This document shows, piece by piece, positions 26,842 to 35,856 of a stretch of DNA of 64,000 bases; the stretch's first letter is position 1; every line of letters begins with the position of its first letter. The DNA is from Bdellovibrionia bacterium. Its GTDB lineage: Bacteria; Bdellovibrionota; Bdellovibrionia; Bdellovibrionales; JAGQZY01. The stretch covers positions 372,001-436,000 of the forward strand of contig JAUHWH010000001.1 of assembly GCA_030424715.1 (NCBI GenBank). The letters run 5' to 3'. The position numbers were made by a program, and so were the translations under genes. The notes beneath the pieces were generated by a model, which saw only the letters and a program-made list of their open reading frames with translations, was not told where the DNA came from and ran no database searches.

Positions 26842-28290
26842 CTATCCTACGCTGTTTTCTAGTTTCATCTCGATAAGTTTGACCGCTTCAACCGCAAATT
26901 CGAGAGGGAGTTCTTTAAAGACTTCTTTACAAAAACCATTCACCAAAAGAGAGATCGACTCTTCCATACTCATTCCTCTCGACTGCAAGTAAAACAACTG
27001 ATCTTCACTGATGCGACTCGTACTGGCCTCGTGCTCTAAGATCGCTGTCTTGTTTTTAACTTCCAGGTAGGGATAGGTATTCGCCGAACAACGATCGCCC
27101 ACCAACATCGAATCACACTGTGAGTAATTCCGTGCGCCCTCGGCTTTCGGCATCACCTTGACCAGACCGCGATAGTTGTTCTTTGACTGGCCAGAGGAGA
27201 TCCCTTTGGAAATGATCGTGCTTTTGGTGTTCTTACCCACGTGAATCATCTTCGTCCCGGTATCGGCTTGCATAAAATCATGGGTGAGGGCAACCGAGTA
27301 AAAAGCACCTTGGGAATAATCACCCTGCAGCACACAGCTGGGGTACTTCCATGTGATCGCAGAGCCCGATTCGACTTGCGTCCACGAGATTTTCGATCGC
27401 TTGCCTTTACAGAGGCCTCGCTTGGTAACAAAATTATAGATTCCACCCCGCCCTTCTTTATCGCCGGTGTACCAGTTCTGGACTGTGGAATATTTAATTT
27501 CAGCATCATCAAGAGCCACCAACTCAACGATCGCCGCGTGCAGCTGGTTCTCATCCCTCTGGGGAGCCGTACAGCCTTCAAGGTAGTTCACATAGCTCCC
27601 CTCGTCGGCAATCACTAGGGTTCTTTCAAACTGCCCGGTGTCCATGGCGTTGATTCGAAAGTAAGTGGAAAGGTCGATCGGACATTTCACCCCCTTAGGC
27701 ACGTAAACAAACGAGCCATCCGAAAAAACAGCAGCATTGAGGGCCGCATAGAAATTATCTTTGTAGGGAACAACGGAACCTAAATATTTTTTTACGAGAT
27801 CTGGATAATCGTGCACCGCCTCTGATATGGAGCAAAAGATCACGCCGTACTTTTTAAGCTCCTCGGTGTGTGTCGTTCCAACAGAGACACTATCAAAAAC
27901 CACGTCAACCGCCACACCGCTGATTCTTTTTTGCTCTCCCAGGGGAATACCTAAGCGCTCAAAAGTTTTTAACAACTCCGGATCGAGGTCATCCAAAGAC
28001 TGAGGTTTATCACTGTCGTCTTTTGGCTTGGGCTCCGAATAATACGAGATCTCTTGAAAATCTATGGGGACAAAGTCCAAGTCAGCCCACTCCGGGGGCC
28101 GCAAGGTCAGCCAGTGTTTAAAAGCCTTAAGACGATATTCTAAGAGCCACTCGGGCTCCTTTTTACGAAGAGAGATCTTTCGAATAATATCTTCATTAAG
28201 GCCCTTACCAAAATTGAGTGACTCTATGTCGGTATAGAAGCCGTACTTGTATTCACTTTGCTCAGACAACAATTCGCTAGATTTTGGCAT
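26842..28290 (-). CDS. sufB: Fe-S assembly scaffold SufB
   Basis: The 482-residue protein carries the SufB hallmarks [58 protein letters not shown] and [20 protein letters not shown]. SufB is the scaffold on which clusters are built with SufC and SufD. The ATG at 28290 lies 14 nt inside the Rrf2-regulator gene, so it is coupled to it. Confidence 0.97.
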   Translation of the reverse strand: MPKSSELLSEQSEYKYGFYTDIESLNFGKGLNEDIIRKISLRKKEPEWLLEYRLKAFKHWLTLRPPEWADLDFVPIDFQEISYYSEPKPKDDSDKPQSLDDLDPELLKTFERLGIPLGEQKRISGVAVDVVFDSVSVGTTHTEELKKYGVIFCSISEAVHDYPDLVKKYLGSVVPYKDNFYAALNAAVFSDGSFVYVPKGVKCPIDLSTYFRINAMDTGQFERTLVIADEGSYVNYLEGCTAPQRDENQLHAAIVELVALDDAEIKYSTVQNWYTGDKEGRGGIYNFVTKRGLCKGKRSKISWTQVESGSAITWKYPSCVLQGDYSQGAFYSVALTHDFMQADTGTKMIHVGKNTKSTIISKGISSGQSKNNYRGLVKVMPKAEGARNYSQCDSMLVGDRCSANTYPYLEVKNKTAILEHEASTSRISEDQLFYLQSRGMSMEESISLLVNGFCKEVFKELPLEFAVEAVKLIEMKLENSVG

Positions 28291-28744
28291 TTAAAGCACC
28301 GCCAAAAGTTCCATCAACAACAACACATTTCCGATCAGGAACACTTAGCATCGCATCAATGTTGATCCCTTTGTAAAATTGGATCAGCTGATCATTGAGA
28401 AAAGCCAAGGGCGCAACTACATTACAGCTCGATTCCATGTCGCAATCACCCTTACCGGTGTCGAGACACTTCACAACACTGATCGGTCCCACCACGTACT
28501 CAATGAGGTCCAACAGGCTAACACGGCTCAGATCTTTCTGAATCAGATACCCACCCTGAGCCCCTTGCTCTGATTTAAGCAGGCCTTTTTGAACCATCAT
28601 TTGCAGAACACGAGATGTCGCATCAAAGGAGCAGCCATAGGATCTGCATATTTCTTTGACCGTCGTCAGCTGCCCCGGTTGCTTCTGCTTCATATGCCGC
28701 AACGAAATTAGCGCATACTCCACTTTGCGGTGAATCTTGTTCAT
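28277..28744 (-). CDS. Rrf2-family Fe-S-responsive regulator of the suf operon
   Basis: ATG 28744 has an excellent RBS (GGGAGGA); the open frame extends to 28798 but that would lie in the promoter. The 155-residue protein has the Rrf2 winged helix (about 1-75, [19 protein letters not shown] and GGYLI). Three cysteines at 93, 101 and 107 follow, close to the IscR positions 92, 98 and 104 that bind a [2Fe-2S] cluster. As the first gene of rrf2-sufBCDS-nfu it most likely senses cluster supply and represses its own operon, as IscR and SufR do. IscR-like and SufR-like names are both possible, so no symbol is given. Confidence 0.93.
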   Translation of the reverse strand: MNKIHRKVEYALISLRHMKQKQPGQLTTVKEICRSYGCSFDATSRVLQMMVQKGLLKSEQGAQGGYLIQKDLSRVSLLDLIEYVVGPISVVKCLDTGKGDCDMESSCNVVAPLAFLNDQLIQFYKGINIDAMLSVPDRKCVVVDGTFGGALNAKI

Positions 28745-28769
28745 ATATTCCTCCCGTACAATCAAGTGC

Positions 28770-28798
28770 AAGGTAAGTGAAAACCAAATGAGGGTCAA
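28770..28798 (-). promoter_or_regulatory. suf operon promoter
   Basis: On the minus strand TTGACC (28793-28798) and TACCTT (28770-28775) are spaced by exactly 17 nt, about 25 nt before the regulator ATG. This strong sigma70-type promoter faces the rrf2-suf genes. Confidence 0.7.
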
Positions 28799-28857
28799 TA
28801 AATACGGTGATATTATGACTTATTTCGTTATTTTTTTTAGCAATTTTTGTTGACTTT

Positions 28858-28869
28858 ATTGCTAGCAAT
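28858..28869. promoter_or_regulatory. Palindrome ATTGCTAGCAAT, possible operator
   Basis: A perfect 12-bp palindrome lies in the divergent region between the suf operon and the gene at 28888. It lies between a TTGACT at 28850-28855 and a TAGATG on the plus strand, so it could control the rightward promoter. It lies about 60 nt upstream of the suf -35 box. The A+T-rich surroundings contain further TTGCTA/TAGCAA-like half sites. An Rrf2 or another regulator could bind; this is inference. Confidence 0.4.
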
Positions 28870-28887
28870 ATTAGATGTTTACGGCTC

Positions 28888-29544
28888 ATGAAAGATATCT
28901 TCGGTTTCGTGGCCTTGAGTTCCATGATCTTATTGACGCTTTTTTTAGTCTGGTATGGCCTGAGCCGATACAGCCAATCTCAGCCGGCTGCAACCTACCA
29001 AACGGCTCTCGTAAAAGAACTGGTCAACGAGTCCCAAAAGGCCCCCCTCCTTTGGACCGAAGAGTCTTCGGAATACCAATGGCGTCGTATGAAATTCGGA
29101 GCCCATGAAAAAAATGACCAGCAATTGACCGAACTCTTCAAAAACGCCCCCAACAAACGCGTTCTCCTTTTTTTCAGCCTTGCCACCCCAAAAGCCTTAC
29201 CCATGTTGCGAACCTTGTTCTTGCAAGACGATCGCTGGCGCAACACCATCTTCTGCTCACGAGCCGACGGCCTCTTGAAGGACCTGCGCCGGCTCGAGCC
29301 CCATTGGAGCTTTTGTAGCGGAGAAATTTTTATGACTCGGCTTCTCGCTCTCTCTTCTTTAAAGCTCGGGAAGATGCTAGATTTTTCAGCCGATGTTTTT
29401 TTTATCCACCTCGACAACATGAAAGCCTCTAAAAGTTTGGGACCTCTCATTGAAATGGCCCAGTCCCAGAACAAGCTCGTTCTTATCGGCCCCTCCCCAA
29501 GACCTTTGGAGGGTATCGATCCGAATGGATGGATGGTTCAATAG
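28888..29544 (+). CDS. Membrane-anchored protein resembling the C-terminal part of a GDPD
   Basis: The 218-residue protein has an N-terminal membrane helix (about 5-26). The remainder resembles the later half of glycerophosphodiester phosphodiesterase folds: DGLLKDLRRLEPHWSF, then TRLLALSSLKLGKMLDFSAD, VFFIHLDNMKAS and IGPSPRPLEGIDPNGWMV. The catalytic HRG start and the Glu/Asp metal ligands of the family are not visible, so it is probably not an active GDPD. The ATG lacks a strong RBS. It precedes tolQ by 71 nt on the same strand. Family assignment is tentative and the function unknown. Confidence 0.7.
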   Translation: MKDIFGFVALSSMILLTLFLVWYGLSRYSQSQPAATYQTALVKELVNESQKAPLLWTEESSEYQWRRMKFGAHEKNDQQLTELFKNAPNKRVLLFFSLATPKALPMLRTLFLQDDRWRNTIFCSRADGLLKDLRRLEPHWSFCSGEIFMTRLLALSSLKLGKMLDFSADVFFIHLDNMKASKSLGPLIEMAQSQNKLVLIGPSPRPLEGIDPNGWMVQ

Positions 29545-29615
29545 AAAGACCAGAACGCCTCCAAAACCCGAGAAGTGTTTGAATCCTGGCCGAAGTTCCT
29601 TTAGCCTCTATAGTT

Positions 29616-30314
29616 ATGTACGCACAAGCCGCAACCACCGAAATTACGACGCAATCATCTTTAATCTCAGACATTCTAGGCGCCGGACTCGCCGTCCAAT
29701 TTTTACTCCTTGTCCTCATCGGAATGTCTATTGTCTCTTGGGCTATTATTTTTAAAAAGCGCCAAGTCTTCAATAAAGCGAAAGAGGAAAATGAAAAATT
29801 CCTCGACCTTTTCTGGAGCGCAGCCTCGCTGGAGCAGGTGAAGGACAAGCTCGAGCGTCACGGCGAGAGCCCACTTTCTCGAATCTTTAACACCGGCTTC
29901 TCTGAACTCGAGCGCATCCACCGCAAAAAGTCAGCGACTATGGGCAACTGGATGGACAATCTCGAAAGATCTTTGCGCAAAGGTCAGGATTACGAGGTTT
30001 CAATACTCGAAGAACGCTTAGCCTTTCTTGCCACCACAGGAAGCACAGCGCCCTTTATTGGCCTGCTCGGGACAGTGGTCGGAATTATGACTTCTTTTCG
30101 AGCTATCTCAAACGCTGGGTCAGCAAGCTTAGCCACTGTGGCGCCCGGTATTTCAGAAGCCTTGTTTGCAACGGCCGTGGGATTATTTGCAGCTATCCCC
30201 GCCGTCATGGCCTATAACTACTTACTCAATGAGGTTCGCAAACAAGAAAACCAAATGAATAATTTTATCTCTGAATTTTTGAACATTGCACGCCTTCAAC
30301 AGCAACAGGACTAA
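29616..30314 (+). CDS. tolQ: TolQ/ExbB/MotA-type proton channel protein
   Basis: The 232-residue inner-membrane protein has three helices (about 18-46, 135-165, 175-205). It contains the family core FLATTGSTAPFIGLLGTVVG and ISEALFATAVGLFAAIPAVM. With TolR it forms the proton-driven motor of the Tol-Pal envelope system, which in gliding delta-proteobacteria also has AglR-like paralogues. Its place in front of tolR, a TolA-like gene and tolB supports TolQ. Confidence 0.93.
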   Translation: MYAQAATTEITTQSSLISDILGAGLAVQFLLLVLIGMSIVSWAIIFKKRQVFNKAKEENEKFLDLFWSAASLEQVKDKLERHGESPLSRIFNTGFSELERIHRKKSATMGNWMDNLERSLRKGQDYEVSILEERLAFLATTGSTAPFIGLLGTVVGIMTSFRAISNAGSASLATVAPGISEALFATAVGLFAAIPAVMAYNYLLNEVRKQENQMNNFISEFLNIARLQQQQD

Positions 30315-30319
30315 GCTCT

Positions 30320-30724
30320 ATGGGAATGGGTTCTTCTAATAACAGAAACTCTATGAGTGAGATCAACGTCACTCCACTGGTTGATGTCATGCTTGTCTTG
30401 CTCATTATCTTTATGGTCACTGCGCCAATGATGCAACAGGGGATCGACATTGATCTGCCTGAAACAGCGGCCTCGGGGATGGAAACCTCCGACAAACCCT
30501 TTATTCTCGCCATCAAAAATAACAACAAAATTTACGTCGCAAAAGAAGAAGTGCAACTCGCTGGTTTACGAAAACAACTCAAAGCGATTTTTAAAAGTCG
30601 ATCCAACAAACAAATATACCTCAAAGCCGATAAACAGGTGAGCTATGAGCTGGTTGCTAAAACTCTGGCTGAAATTCGCGCGGCCGGCATTTATAATATC
30701 GGGTTAGTCACTCTTCCAAAATGA
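30320..30724 (+). CDS. tolR: TolR/ExbD-type protein
   Basis: The 134-residue protein has one N-terminal membrane helix with the essential channel aspartate Asp22 (VTPLVDVMLVLLIIFMV), followed by a small periplasmic domain with the ExbD ending ADKQVSYELVAKTLAEIRAA. It partners TolQ in using the proton gradient. It starts 5 nt after tolQ and overlaps the TolA-like gene by 4 nt (ATGA). Confidence 0.94.
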   Translation: MGMGSSNNRNSMSEINVTPLVDVMLVLLIIFMVTAPMMQQGIDIDLPETAASGMETSDKPFILAIKNNNKIYVAKEEVQLAGLRKQLKAIFKSRSNKQIYLKADKQVSYELVAKTLAEIRAAGIYNIGLVTLPK

Positions 30725-31467
30725 GTAAACCCAAAGATTCTTTCCGATATTTTATATACCTTTCCGTAGGGTTTCACGCCGTCGTGTTTTTATTTTTAAC
30801 GGTCAAAGTCCTGTTCTTTCCGGACCAGGCGCCGGAGCACCGACAATCGGTCCGCATCGATGTTGTTGCCCTTCCCGAGAAAGTCACCGAGCCACCGAAG
30901 CCACCAGCCGCCACACCGAAGCCAGCGCCGAAGTTAGAAAAAGCGAAGCCCAAAGAAGTAAAGAAAAAGCCGGTGGCAAAAAAAGCGAAACCTAAGAAGC
31001 CGAAAGCCAAGCTAAAAGCACCAGCGGAGAACAAGAAGAAACGTGTCAAAGACGATCAAAGCTCAGCCATTGCTCGACTGAAGGCACTACAAAAATTGAA
31101 ATCCAAAAACACGAACAAAACCAAAGAAATTGAATATAAAGGAAACGCGATTAGCAAAGGGAATTCGCTACAGGGCCTCGAAAAGCTTCACCACAACTCC
31201 TATCTTGATGAAGTGGAAACTCAAGTCCGAACCCACTGGAACTTGCCGGAGTGGCTTGCGAATGGTAATCTCAAGGCTCGTGTTCTGTTGTTAGTTAGGA
31301 AAAACGGAGTGATCAGCGAAAAAAGTTTTGTGGTGAAGTCAGGGAATGACTTATTTGACCAGTATGTTATCGACACTCTGGAGAAGTCTTCTCCCCTGCC
31401 GCCCCCACCCTCCAATCTCGTTGATTTTTACTCTACCACTGGTTTTGAAATTGGTTTTCCCGAATAG
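30721..31467 (+). CDS. tolA: TolA/TonB-like energy transducer
   Basis: The 248-residue protein has a membrane anchor (about 12-30), a periplasmic Lys/Pro/Ala-rich rod (about 55-115) and a C-terminal TonB/TolA fold at about 160-245 (LDEVETQVRTHWNLPEWLA, VLLLVRKNGVISEKSFVVKS). It links the TolQR motor to outer-membrane partners. The name TolA rests mainly on its place between tolR and tolB; by sequence it is a TonB C-terminal-domain protein with a shorter rod than E. coli TolA. Confidence 0.88.
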   Translation: MSKPKDSFRYFIYLSVGFHAVVFLFLTVKVLFFPDQAPEHRQSVRIDVVALPEKVTEPPKPPAATPKPAPKLEKAKPKEVKKKPVAKKAKPKKPKAKLKAPAENKKKRVKDDQSSAIARLKALQKLKSKNTNKTKEIEYKGNAISKGNSLQGLEKLHHNSYLDEVETQVRTHWNLPEWLANGNLKARVLLLVRKNGVISEKSFVVKSGNDLFDQYVIDTLEKSSPLPPPPSNLVDFYSTTGFEIGFPE

Positions 31468-31480
31468 AAAGGTCACTGAA

Positions 31481-32866
31481 ATGCAATACAAAGTCATAAT
31501 AGCCATCTTTATCTGCTCAATAATGTCGACAGTCAGCGCTGAGGCCAAAGAAAGACCCTATATCAATATCGGGAAGGCCGAGGTCAAGCAAAGTCCAATG
31601 GCTCTGGTCCCTTTGATTTATTTAGGAACTCCAGCTCTAGCAAGCAAACATCTGGCCTACGGCAAAAGATTTTACGACATTATTCTTAAGGATCTGACGA
31701 TCTCCTCTTATTTCTCCTTTATCGCGCCAGAAGCTTTTGTCGAAGATTATCGCAATCGTTCGCTAACACCAAAAGCCAATGACCCTCGAAAAGGTTTCGA
31801 TTTTGGTTCATGGAAGCAAATTGGCGCCGAATTTATGATTCGTTCAGGATTTAAAATCAACCAAAACCAGTTTCAATACGAAGCCTACCTTTACCATGTC
31901 CCACAAAGAAAATTAATTTTAGGCAAAGCCTATTCTGGCTCAATTAATGACTTAAGAACCATCGCCCATAAGTTCTCTAACGATATCATGAAAAGCCTGA
32001 CCGGCCGCAACGGCTTTTTTATGACAAAATTCGTTGTTTCCCGAGGCACTAACAAGTCGGAAAAAGAAATTTTTGTTATGGACTGGGACGGTGCCAACCA
32101 GCAACAGGTGAGCAAGCACAGAACCATTTCTCAATCTCCAGCCTGGTCACCGAACGGTCGTTATATCACTTACACGTCCTTTCTCTATCACAAAAAAATG
32201 AAGACTCGGAATGCCGACCTTTTTCTCTACGACTTCGAGAAAAATAAGCGCTGGTTGATATCTTATCAAAAAGGCATCAACTCTGGAGGAACCTTCACCC
32301 CTGACTCTAAAGAGATTTTGTTGCGCATTTCAAAGGTGGGCGCTTCAGATCTTTACAAAACCGATTTCAGCGGAAAACGACTCACCCAACTCACCAACGG
32401 CCCACGCGGCGCCATGAATGTGGAGCCCGCCGTGAGCCCTGACGGCAAGACGGTCGCCTTTTCTTCTGATCGTTCGGGTAAACCTATGATCTACACCATG
32501 GACATGAGTGGTAAAAAGGTAAAACGCCTCACTTTTGCAGGTGTGTACAATTCGAGCCCGGCTTGGTCCCCAGACGGTAAACGTCTCGCTTTTGCCGGTT
32601 TCGACAAAGGTCATTTCGATATCTTTACCGTTGATGCTAATGGTAAAAACATCAAGCGCCTGACTACAGCCCGGAAGCGAGATGGTCGCCTTGCCAATAA
32701 CGAATACCCAAGTTTTTCACCGGATGGACGATTTATTTTGTTCTCCAGCGATCGTACCGGACGCTATCAACTCTATATCGTTAGCATCGATGGGAAGTAC
32801 GAACATCGCCTCACCTTTGACAATAAGGACTATTACAAGCCTCAATGGTCACCTTACCTGAACTAG
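31481..32866 (+). CDS. tolB: Tol-Pal system protein TolB
   Basis: The start is ATG 31481 (RBS AAAGGT), 13 nt after tolA; a longer frame overlaps tolA. The 461-residue periplasmic protein has a signal peptide (cleavage near SAEA, 20-22) and an N-terminal alpha/beta domain to about 165. A beta propeller of WD40-like blades follows (PAWSPNGRYITYTS, AVSPDGKTVAFSSDRSG, PAWSPDGKRLAFAG, PSFSPDGRFILFSSDRTG). TolB normally binds Pal and TolA. No pal or cpoB gene follows; glnE overlaps the end by 22 nt instead. Confidence 0.95.
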   Translation: MQYKVIIAIFICSIMSTVSAEAKERPYINIGKAEVKQSPMALVPLIYLGTPALASKHLAYGKRFYDIILKDLTISSYFSFIAPEAFVEDYRNRSLTPKANDPRKGFDFGSWKQIGAEFMIRSGFKINQNQFQYEAYLYHVPQRKLILGKAYSGSINDLRTIAHKFSNDIMKSLTGRNGFFMTKFVVSRGTNKSEKEIFVMDWDGANQQQVSKHRTISQSPAWSPNGRYITYTSFLYHKKMKTRNADLFLYDFEKNKRWLISYQKGINSGGTFTPDSKEILLRISKVGASDLYKTDFSGKRLTQLTNGPRGAMNVEPAVSPDGKTVAFSSDRSGKPMIYTMDMSGKKVKRLTFAGVYNSSPAWSPDGKRLAFAGFDKGHFDIFTVDANGKNIKRLTTARKRDGRLANNEYPSFSPDGRFILFSSDRTGRYQLYIVSIDGKYEHRLTFDNKDYYKPQWSPYLN

Positions 32867-35244
32867 ACAGTTATTCCGATAGCACTCGGGAGCGGTTTTC
32901 CAACTATTCATCGGTCTACGCTCTCTATCTCAAACATTTAGACCGGCCAGCCAACAACCTGTCTGACGAAATTAGGAAAGCAAAACACCGTCACTGGCTG
33001 AAATGTGCCCTTGCGAGCTTCACTGAGGCGGAGACCACTGAAAATATTTGTCGTTACTGGAGTCAAGAAACCGAGGAACTCCTCAAGCGAGCCTGGGATC
33101 ATTGCGTTCCGGACAGCGATCAAGTGGCCCTGCTGGCTTTTGGCAAATTGGGGTCCTTCGAACTCAACCTGAGCTCTGACATTGATATCGTCTTTGTAAA
33201 AGAAAACGGCTGCCAAATTGAAAATTTACAAGCTTCGATACAACATTTTATAAAACTGGTCGGCGAAAATACCTCGTTTGGGTTTGCCTATCGGGTGGAT
33301 ACGAACCTACGACCGGGCGGCAACCAGTCCCCTTTAGTTCCAAGCAAACAGAACTTCTACAACTTCTATGATGAATATCTCGAGGCGTGGCACCGATTGA
33401 GCTTTATCAGAATGCGACCGCTTTTCAAAAAAAACAAACTCAGCGAAGATATCTTGTCTTACTGTCAGAAAAGGTGTTTTCCGAGGCGACTCGACTTCTC
33501 AGTTATCGATGAAATAAAAAGCATTCGGTCGAAAATTAATTTTCAGTGGCGCAAAGCACACGAGCCCTTTGACATCAAAATTCACCCCGGTGGGATTCGT
33601 GATATCGAACTTTATATCCACTCTCTGCAAGTGATTTATGGGGGCCGTAACCCCGTTGCCAGAATCGCTATGATCTCCCCTGCCCTTAAGGCCTTGGTGG
33701 AGGTGGGAGTCCTAAAAGAGTCCGATGCAGAAGTCCTCCACGAGCACTACTGGCGCCTGAGAAAACTTGAGAATATGATTCATATTCGAGACGACCAACA
33801 CACTTACCTGGCCGTCGCCAAAACACTGGCGGCCATTGATTCTCCAGAGCTTTCTGAAGCAGCCCTTTTGAAGATTTTTGACAGTACCGAAAAAAGACTT
33901 GGCGACTTCTTTGTACCCCCGGAAGCTCCAAACGAAAAAGCCATCCTCGACGAAAAAGGTTTTAGCGCCGAATCTCGACGTGCTATTGAGAAAATTGAAT
34001 CTCTCGACAGTCCGTCAATGAAAAAACAGGGCGTTCATGGACTCAAGAGGCAAATCTTACAAAGATACATTGGCCATGTGCAAGAAATTGCCCTCGATGT
34101 GGATCTCTCCATTCAAATTTTTCAGGATTTTATTTTTGCTATTAAATCTAAAACGTCGGTGTTCCACTTGTTGGCGCGAAACCCGGCTCTTTTAGAGAAC
34201 TTGGCTTGGCTCTTCTCGATATCGCCCTACGTCGGCCAAATTCTCTGCCGTCGACCGGAGCTTATCGATAGCTTTGCCCTGGGTCAGGTCGTGATTCAGT
34301 CCGATGACGACACCGAAACCCTCTGGGAAAACCTAGTGGACTACAAGCTGCTTGGGCAACTGGTCGCTATTATCTACTTAATAAAGTCAAAGGACACTCA
34401 AAAATATTTTCATCAACTCAGTGAACAGGCCGACTTTATTGTTTCTCAACTGCAACAACACCTGAATAAAAGCGCGAACAATCGAGACATCGAAGTCCTT
34501 TGCTTGGGAAAGTGGAGTGGACGCGAACTCGGCATACAATCGGACCTGGATTTTGTTTTTCTGACAGAAGGGCTCCCCACCCCAGAGCAGGTCAAATTGG
34601 CACGACGTATGATCACCTTACTAACCAATCGCTCCAATGCCGGCCGCCTCTACGACATCGATTTGCGCCTCAAGCCCAATGAAAGTGCTGGCCCGCTTAT
34701 TCTCGAGAAGGAGCGCTTTTTCAAGTTTATTCGAAGTGAGGCCCAACCTTGGCAAAAGCAAGCTTATTTAAGGTCGAGACTGATCAATGAAAACAACTTC
34801 TACTTTACAAAACACTTTAACGATCTTCGGATCAGCGTCGAAGAAAGCAAAAAACTCGAGGAACTGCACGGAAAAATTCTCACTCACCCAAGCGAACGGA
34901 TGATTGATGTAAAAACCTGTCGCGGCGGCCTTATTGATACAGAGTTCTCCATCCAACGGCATGTCCTTCTACAAAGTGTTGCTCCAAAGAACTCGTCGAC
35001 TCAAGAATTACTAAAATGCTGCAACCAAGCAGAAGTTTGGTCTCAAACTGTTCTCCAAAACTACGATTTTTTACGAATGTTTGAACAGATTTTTCAAATA
35101 TGCAATGCCTCTTCCAGTACTAAAGTCTCGATAAAAAATCACAACCTAGAGCGCGTTTCTAAGATATTAAACTCACCCGATGTGTTTGAAAAACTCAGAG
35201 TCACGGTATTGGCACAATCAGAGCTCCTGAAAAGCCTTGCCTAA
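32845..35244 (+). CDS. glnE: GlnE-like glutamine synthetase adenylyltransferase
   Basis: GlnE adds and removes AMP from glutamine synthetase in response to nitrogen status. The 799-residue protein has both nucleotidyltransferase domains. The N-terminal (deadenylylating) one has FGKLGSFELNLSSDIDIVFV, with Asp112 and Asp114. The C-terminal (adenylylating) one has LGKWSGRELGIQSDLDFVFL, with Asp567 and Asp569. It is shorter than the roughly 945 residues of E. coli GlnE. No glnA, glnB or glnD is in the window. Its ATG has a weak RBS and overlaps tolB by 22 nt, so it is translated by coupling to an envelope operon, an odd location. Confidence 0.9.
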   Translation: MVTLPELDSYSDSTRERFSNYSSVYALYLKHLDRPANNLSDEIRKAKHRHWLKCALASFTEAETTENICRYWSQETEELLKRAWDHCVPDSDQVALLAFGKLGSFELNLSSDIDIVFVKENGCQIENLQASIQHFIKLVGENTSFGFAYRVDTNLRPGGNQSPLVPSKQNFYNFYDEYLEAWHRLSFIRMRPLFKKNKLSEDILSYCQKRCFPRRLDFSVIDEIKSIRSKINFQWRKAHEPFDIKIHPGGIRDIELYIHSLQVIYGGRNPVARIAMISPALKALVEVGVLKESDAEVLHEHYWRLRKLENMIHIRDDQHTYLAVAKTLAAIDSPELSEAALLKIFDSTEKRLGDFFVPPEAPNEKAILDEKGFSAESRRAIEKIESLDSPSMKKQGVHGLKRQILQRYIGHVQEIALDVDLSIQIFQDFIFAIKSKTSVFHLLARNPALLENLAWLFSISPYVGQILCRRPELIDSFALGQVVIQSDDDTETLWENLVDYKLLGQLVAIIYLIKSKDTQKYFHQLSEQADFIVSQLQQHLNKSANNRDIEVLCLGKWSGRELGIQSDLDFVFLTEGLPTPEQVKLARRMITLLTNRSNAGRLYDIDLRLKPNESAGPLILEKERFFKFIRSEAQPWQKQAYLRSRLINENNFYFTKHFNDLRISVEESKKLEELHGKILTHPSERMIDVKTCRGGLIDTEFSIQRHVLLQSVAPKNSSTQELLKCCNQAEVWSQTVLQNYDFLRMFEQIFQICNASSSTKVSIKNHNLERVSKILNSPDVFEKLRVTVLAQSELLKSLA

Positions 35245-35271
35245 AAACCAAGGATCATTGAAAATGGATTT

Positions 35272-35856
35272 ATGATAAAGCGATTTCTTTTTGTTTCATT
35301 TCTTATTTTTTCTTTTCCCGCCCATAGTGACGATGAGGCCAACGTTAGCTTCGCCACCCTAGAAACCTCGATGGGCAATATACGAATTCGGCTGTTCAGC
35401 GATAAAGCCCCGGAGGCCGTACAAAATTTTATCGGTCTCGCCACAGGCACCAAGAGCTTTCGCGATGCTAACACCGGCAAGAAAGTCAAAGGAACACCCT
35501 TTTACAAAAATATGATTTTCCACAAGGTCCATCCTCAGCTCGGCATCCAAACGGGTTGCCCATGGGGAAATGGTAAAGGTTGGCCGGGATATACCTTACC
35601 CAATGAAAAAAATGATCTTACCTTTGATCGTCCTTATCTTGTTTTTATGGCCAAGATTCGAGGCGACGACAACTCGATTGGCAGTCAGTTTGTCATTAGT
35701 ACTAGACCTTTACCCTATCTCAACAAAGAGTACACAGTGATGGGGGCGGTTGAGCAAGGGTTTGAGATCGTCGATCAAATTAGCCGCGTTCCAGCAGACA
35801 CAATAATGAGGCCTCTCGAACCCGTCATCCTGAAGGCTATTACCGTTGGATCCTAA
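35272..35856 (+). CDS. Periplasmic cyclophilin-type peptidyl-prolyl isomerase
   Basis: The 194-residue protein starts with a signal peptide (MIKRFLFVSFLIFSFPAHS). A compact cyclophilin domain follows with ETSMGNIRIRLFSDKAPEAV, FHKVHPQLGIQTGCPWGNGK and SIGSQFVISTRPLP. The catalytic Arg of FHRV is replaced by Lys (FHKV), which may lower activity. It probably assists folding of envelope proteins. It lies in the tolQRAB-glnE run and overlaps the next gene by 11 nt. Confidence 0.9.
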   Translation: MIKRFLFVSFLIFSFPAHSDDEANVSFATLETSMGNIRIRLFSDKAPEAVQNFIGLATGTKSFRDANTGKKVKGTPFYKNMIFHKVHPQLGIQTGCPWGNGKGWPGYTLPNEKNDLTFDRPYLVFMAKIRGDDNSIGSQFVISTRPLPYLNKEYTVMGAVEQGFEIVDQISRVPADTIMRPLEPVILKAITVGS

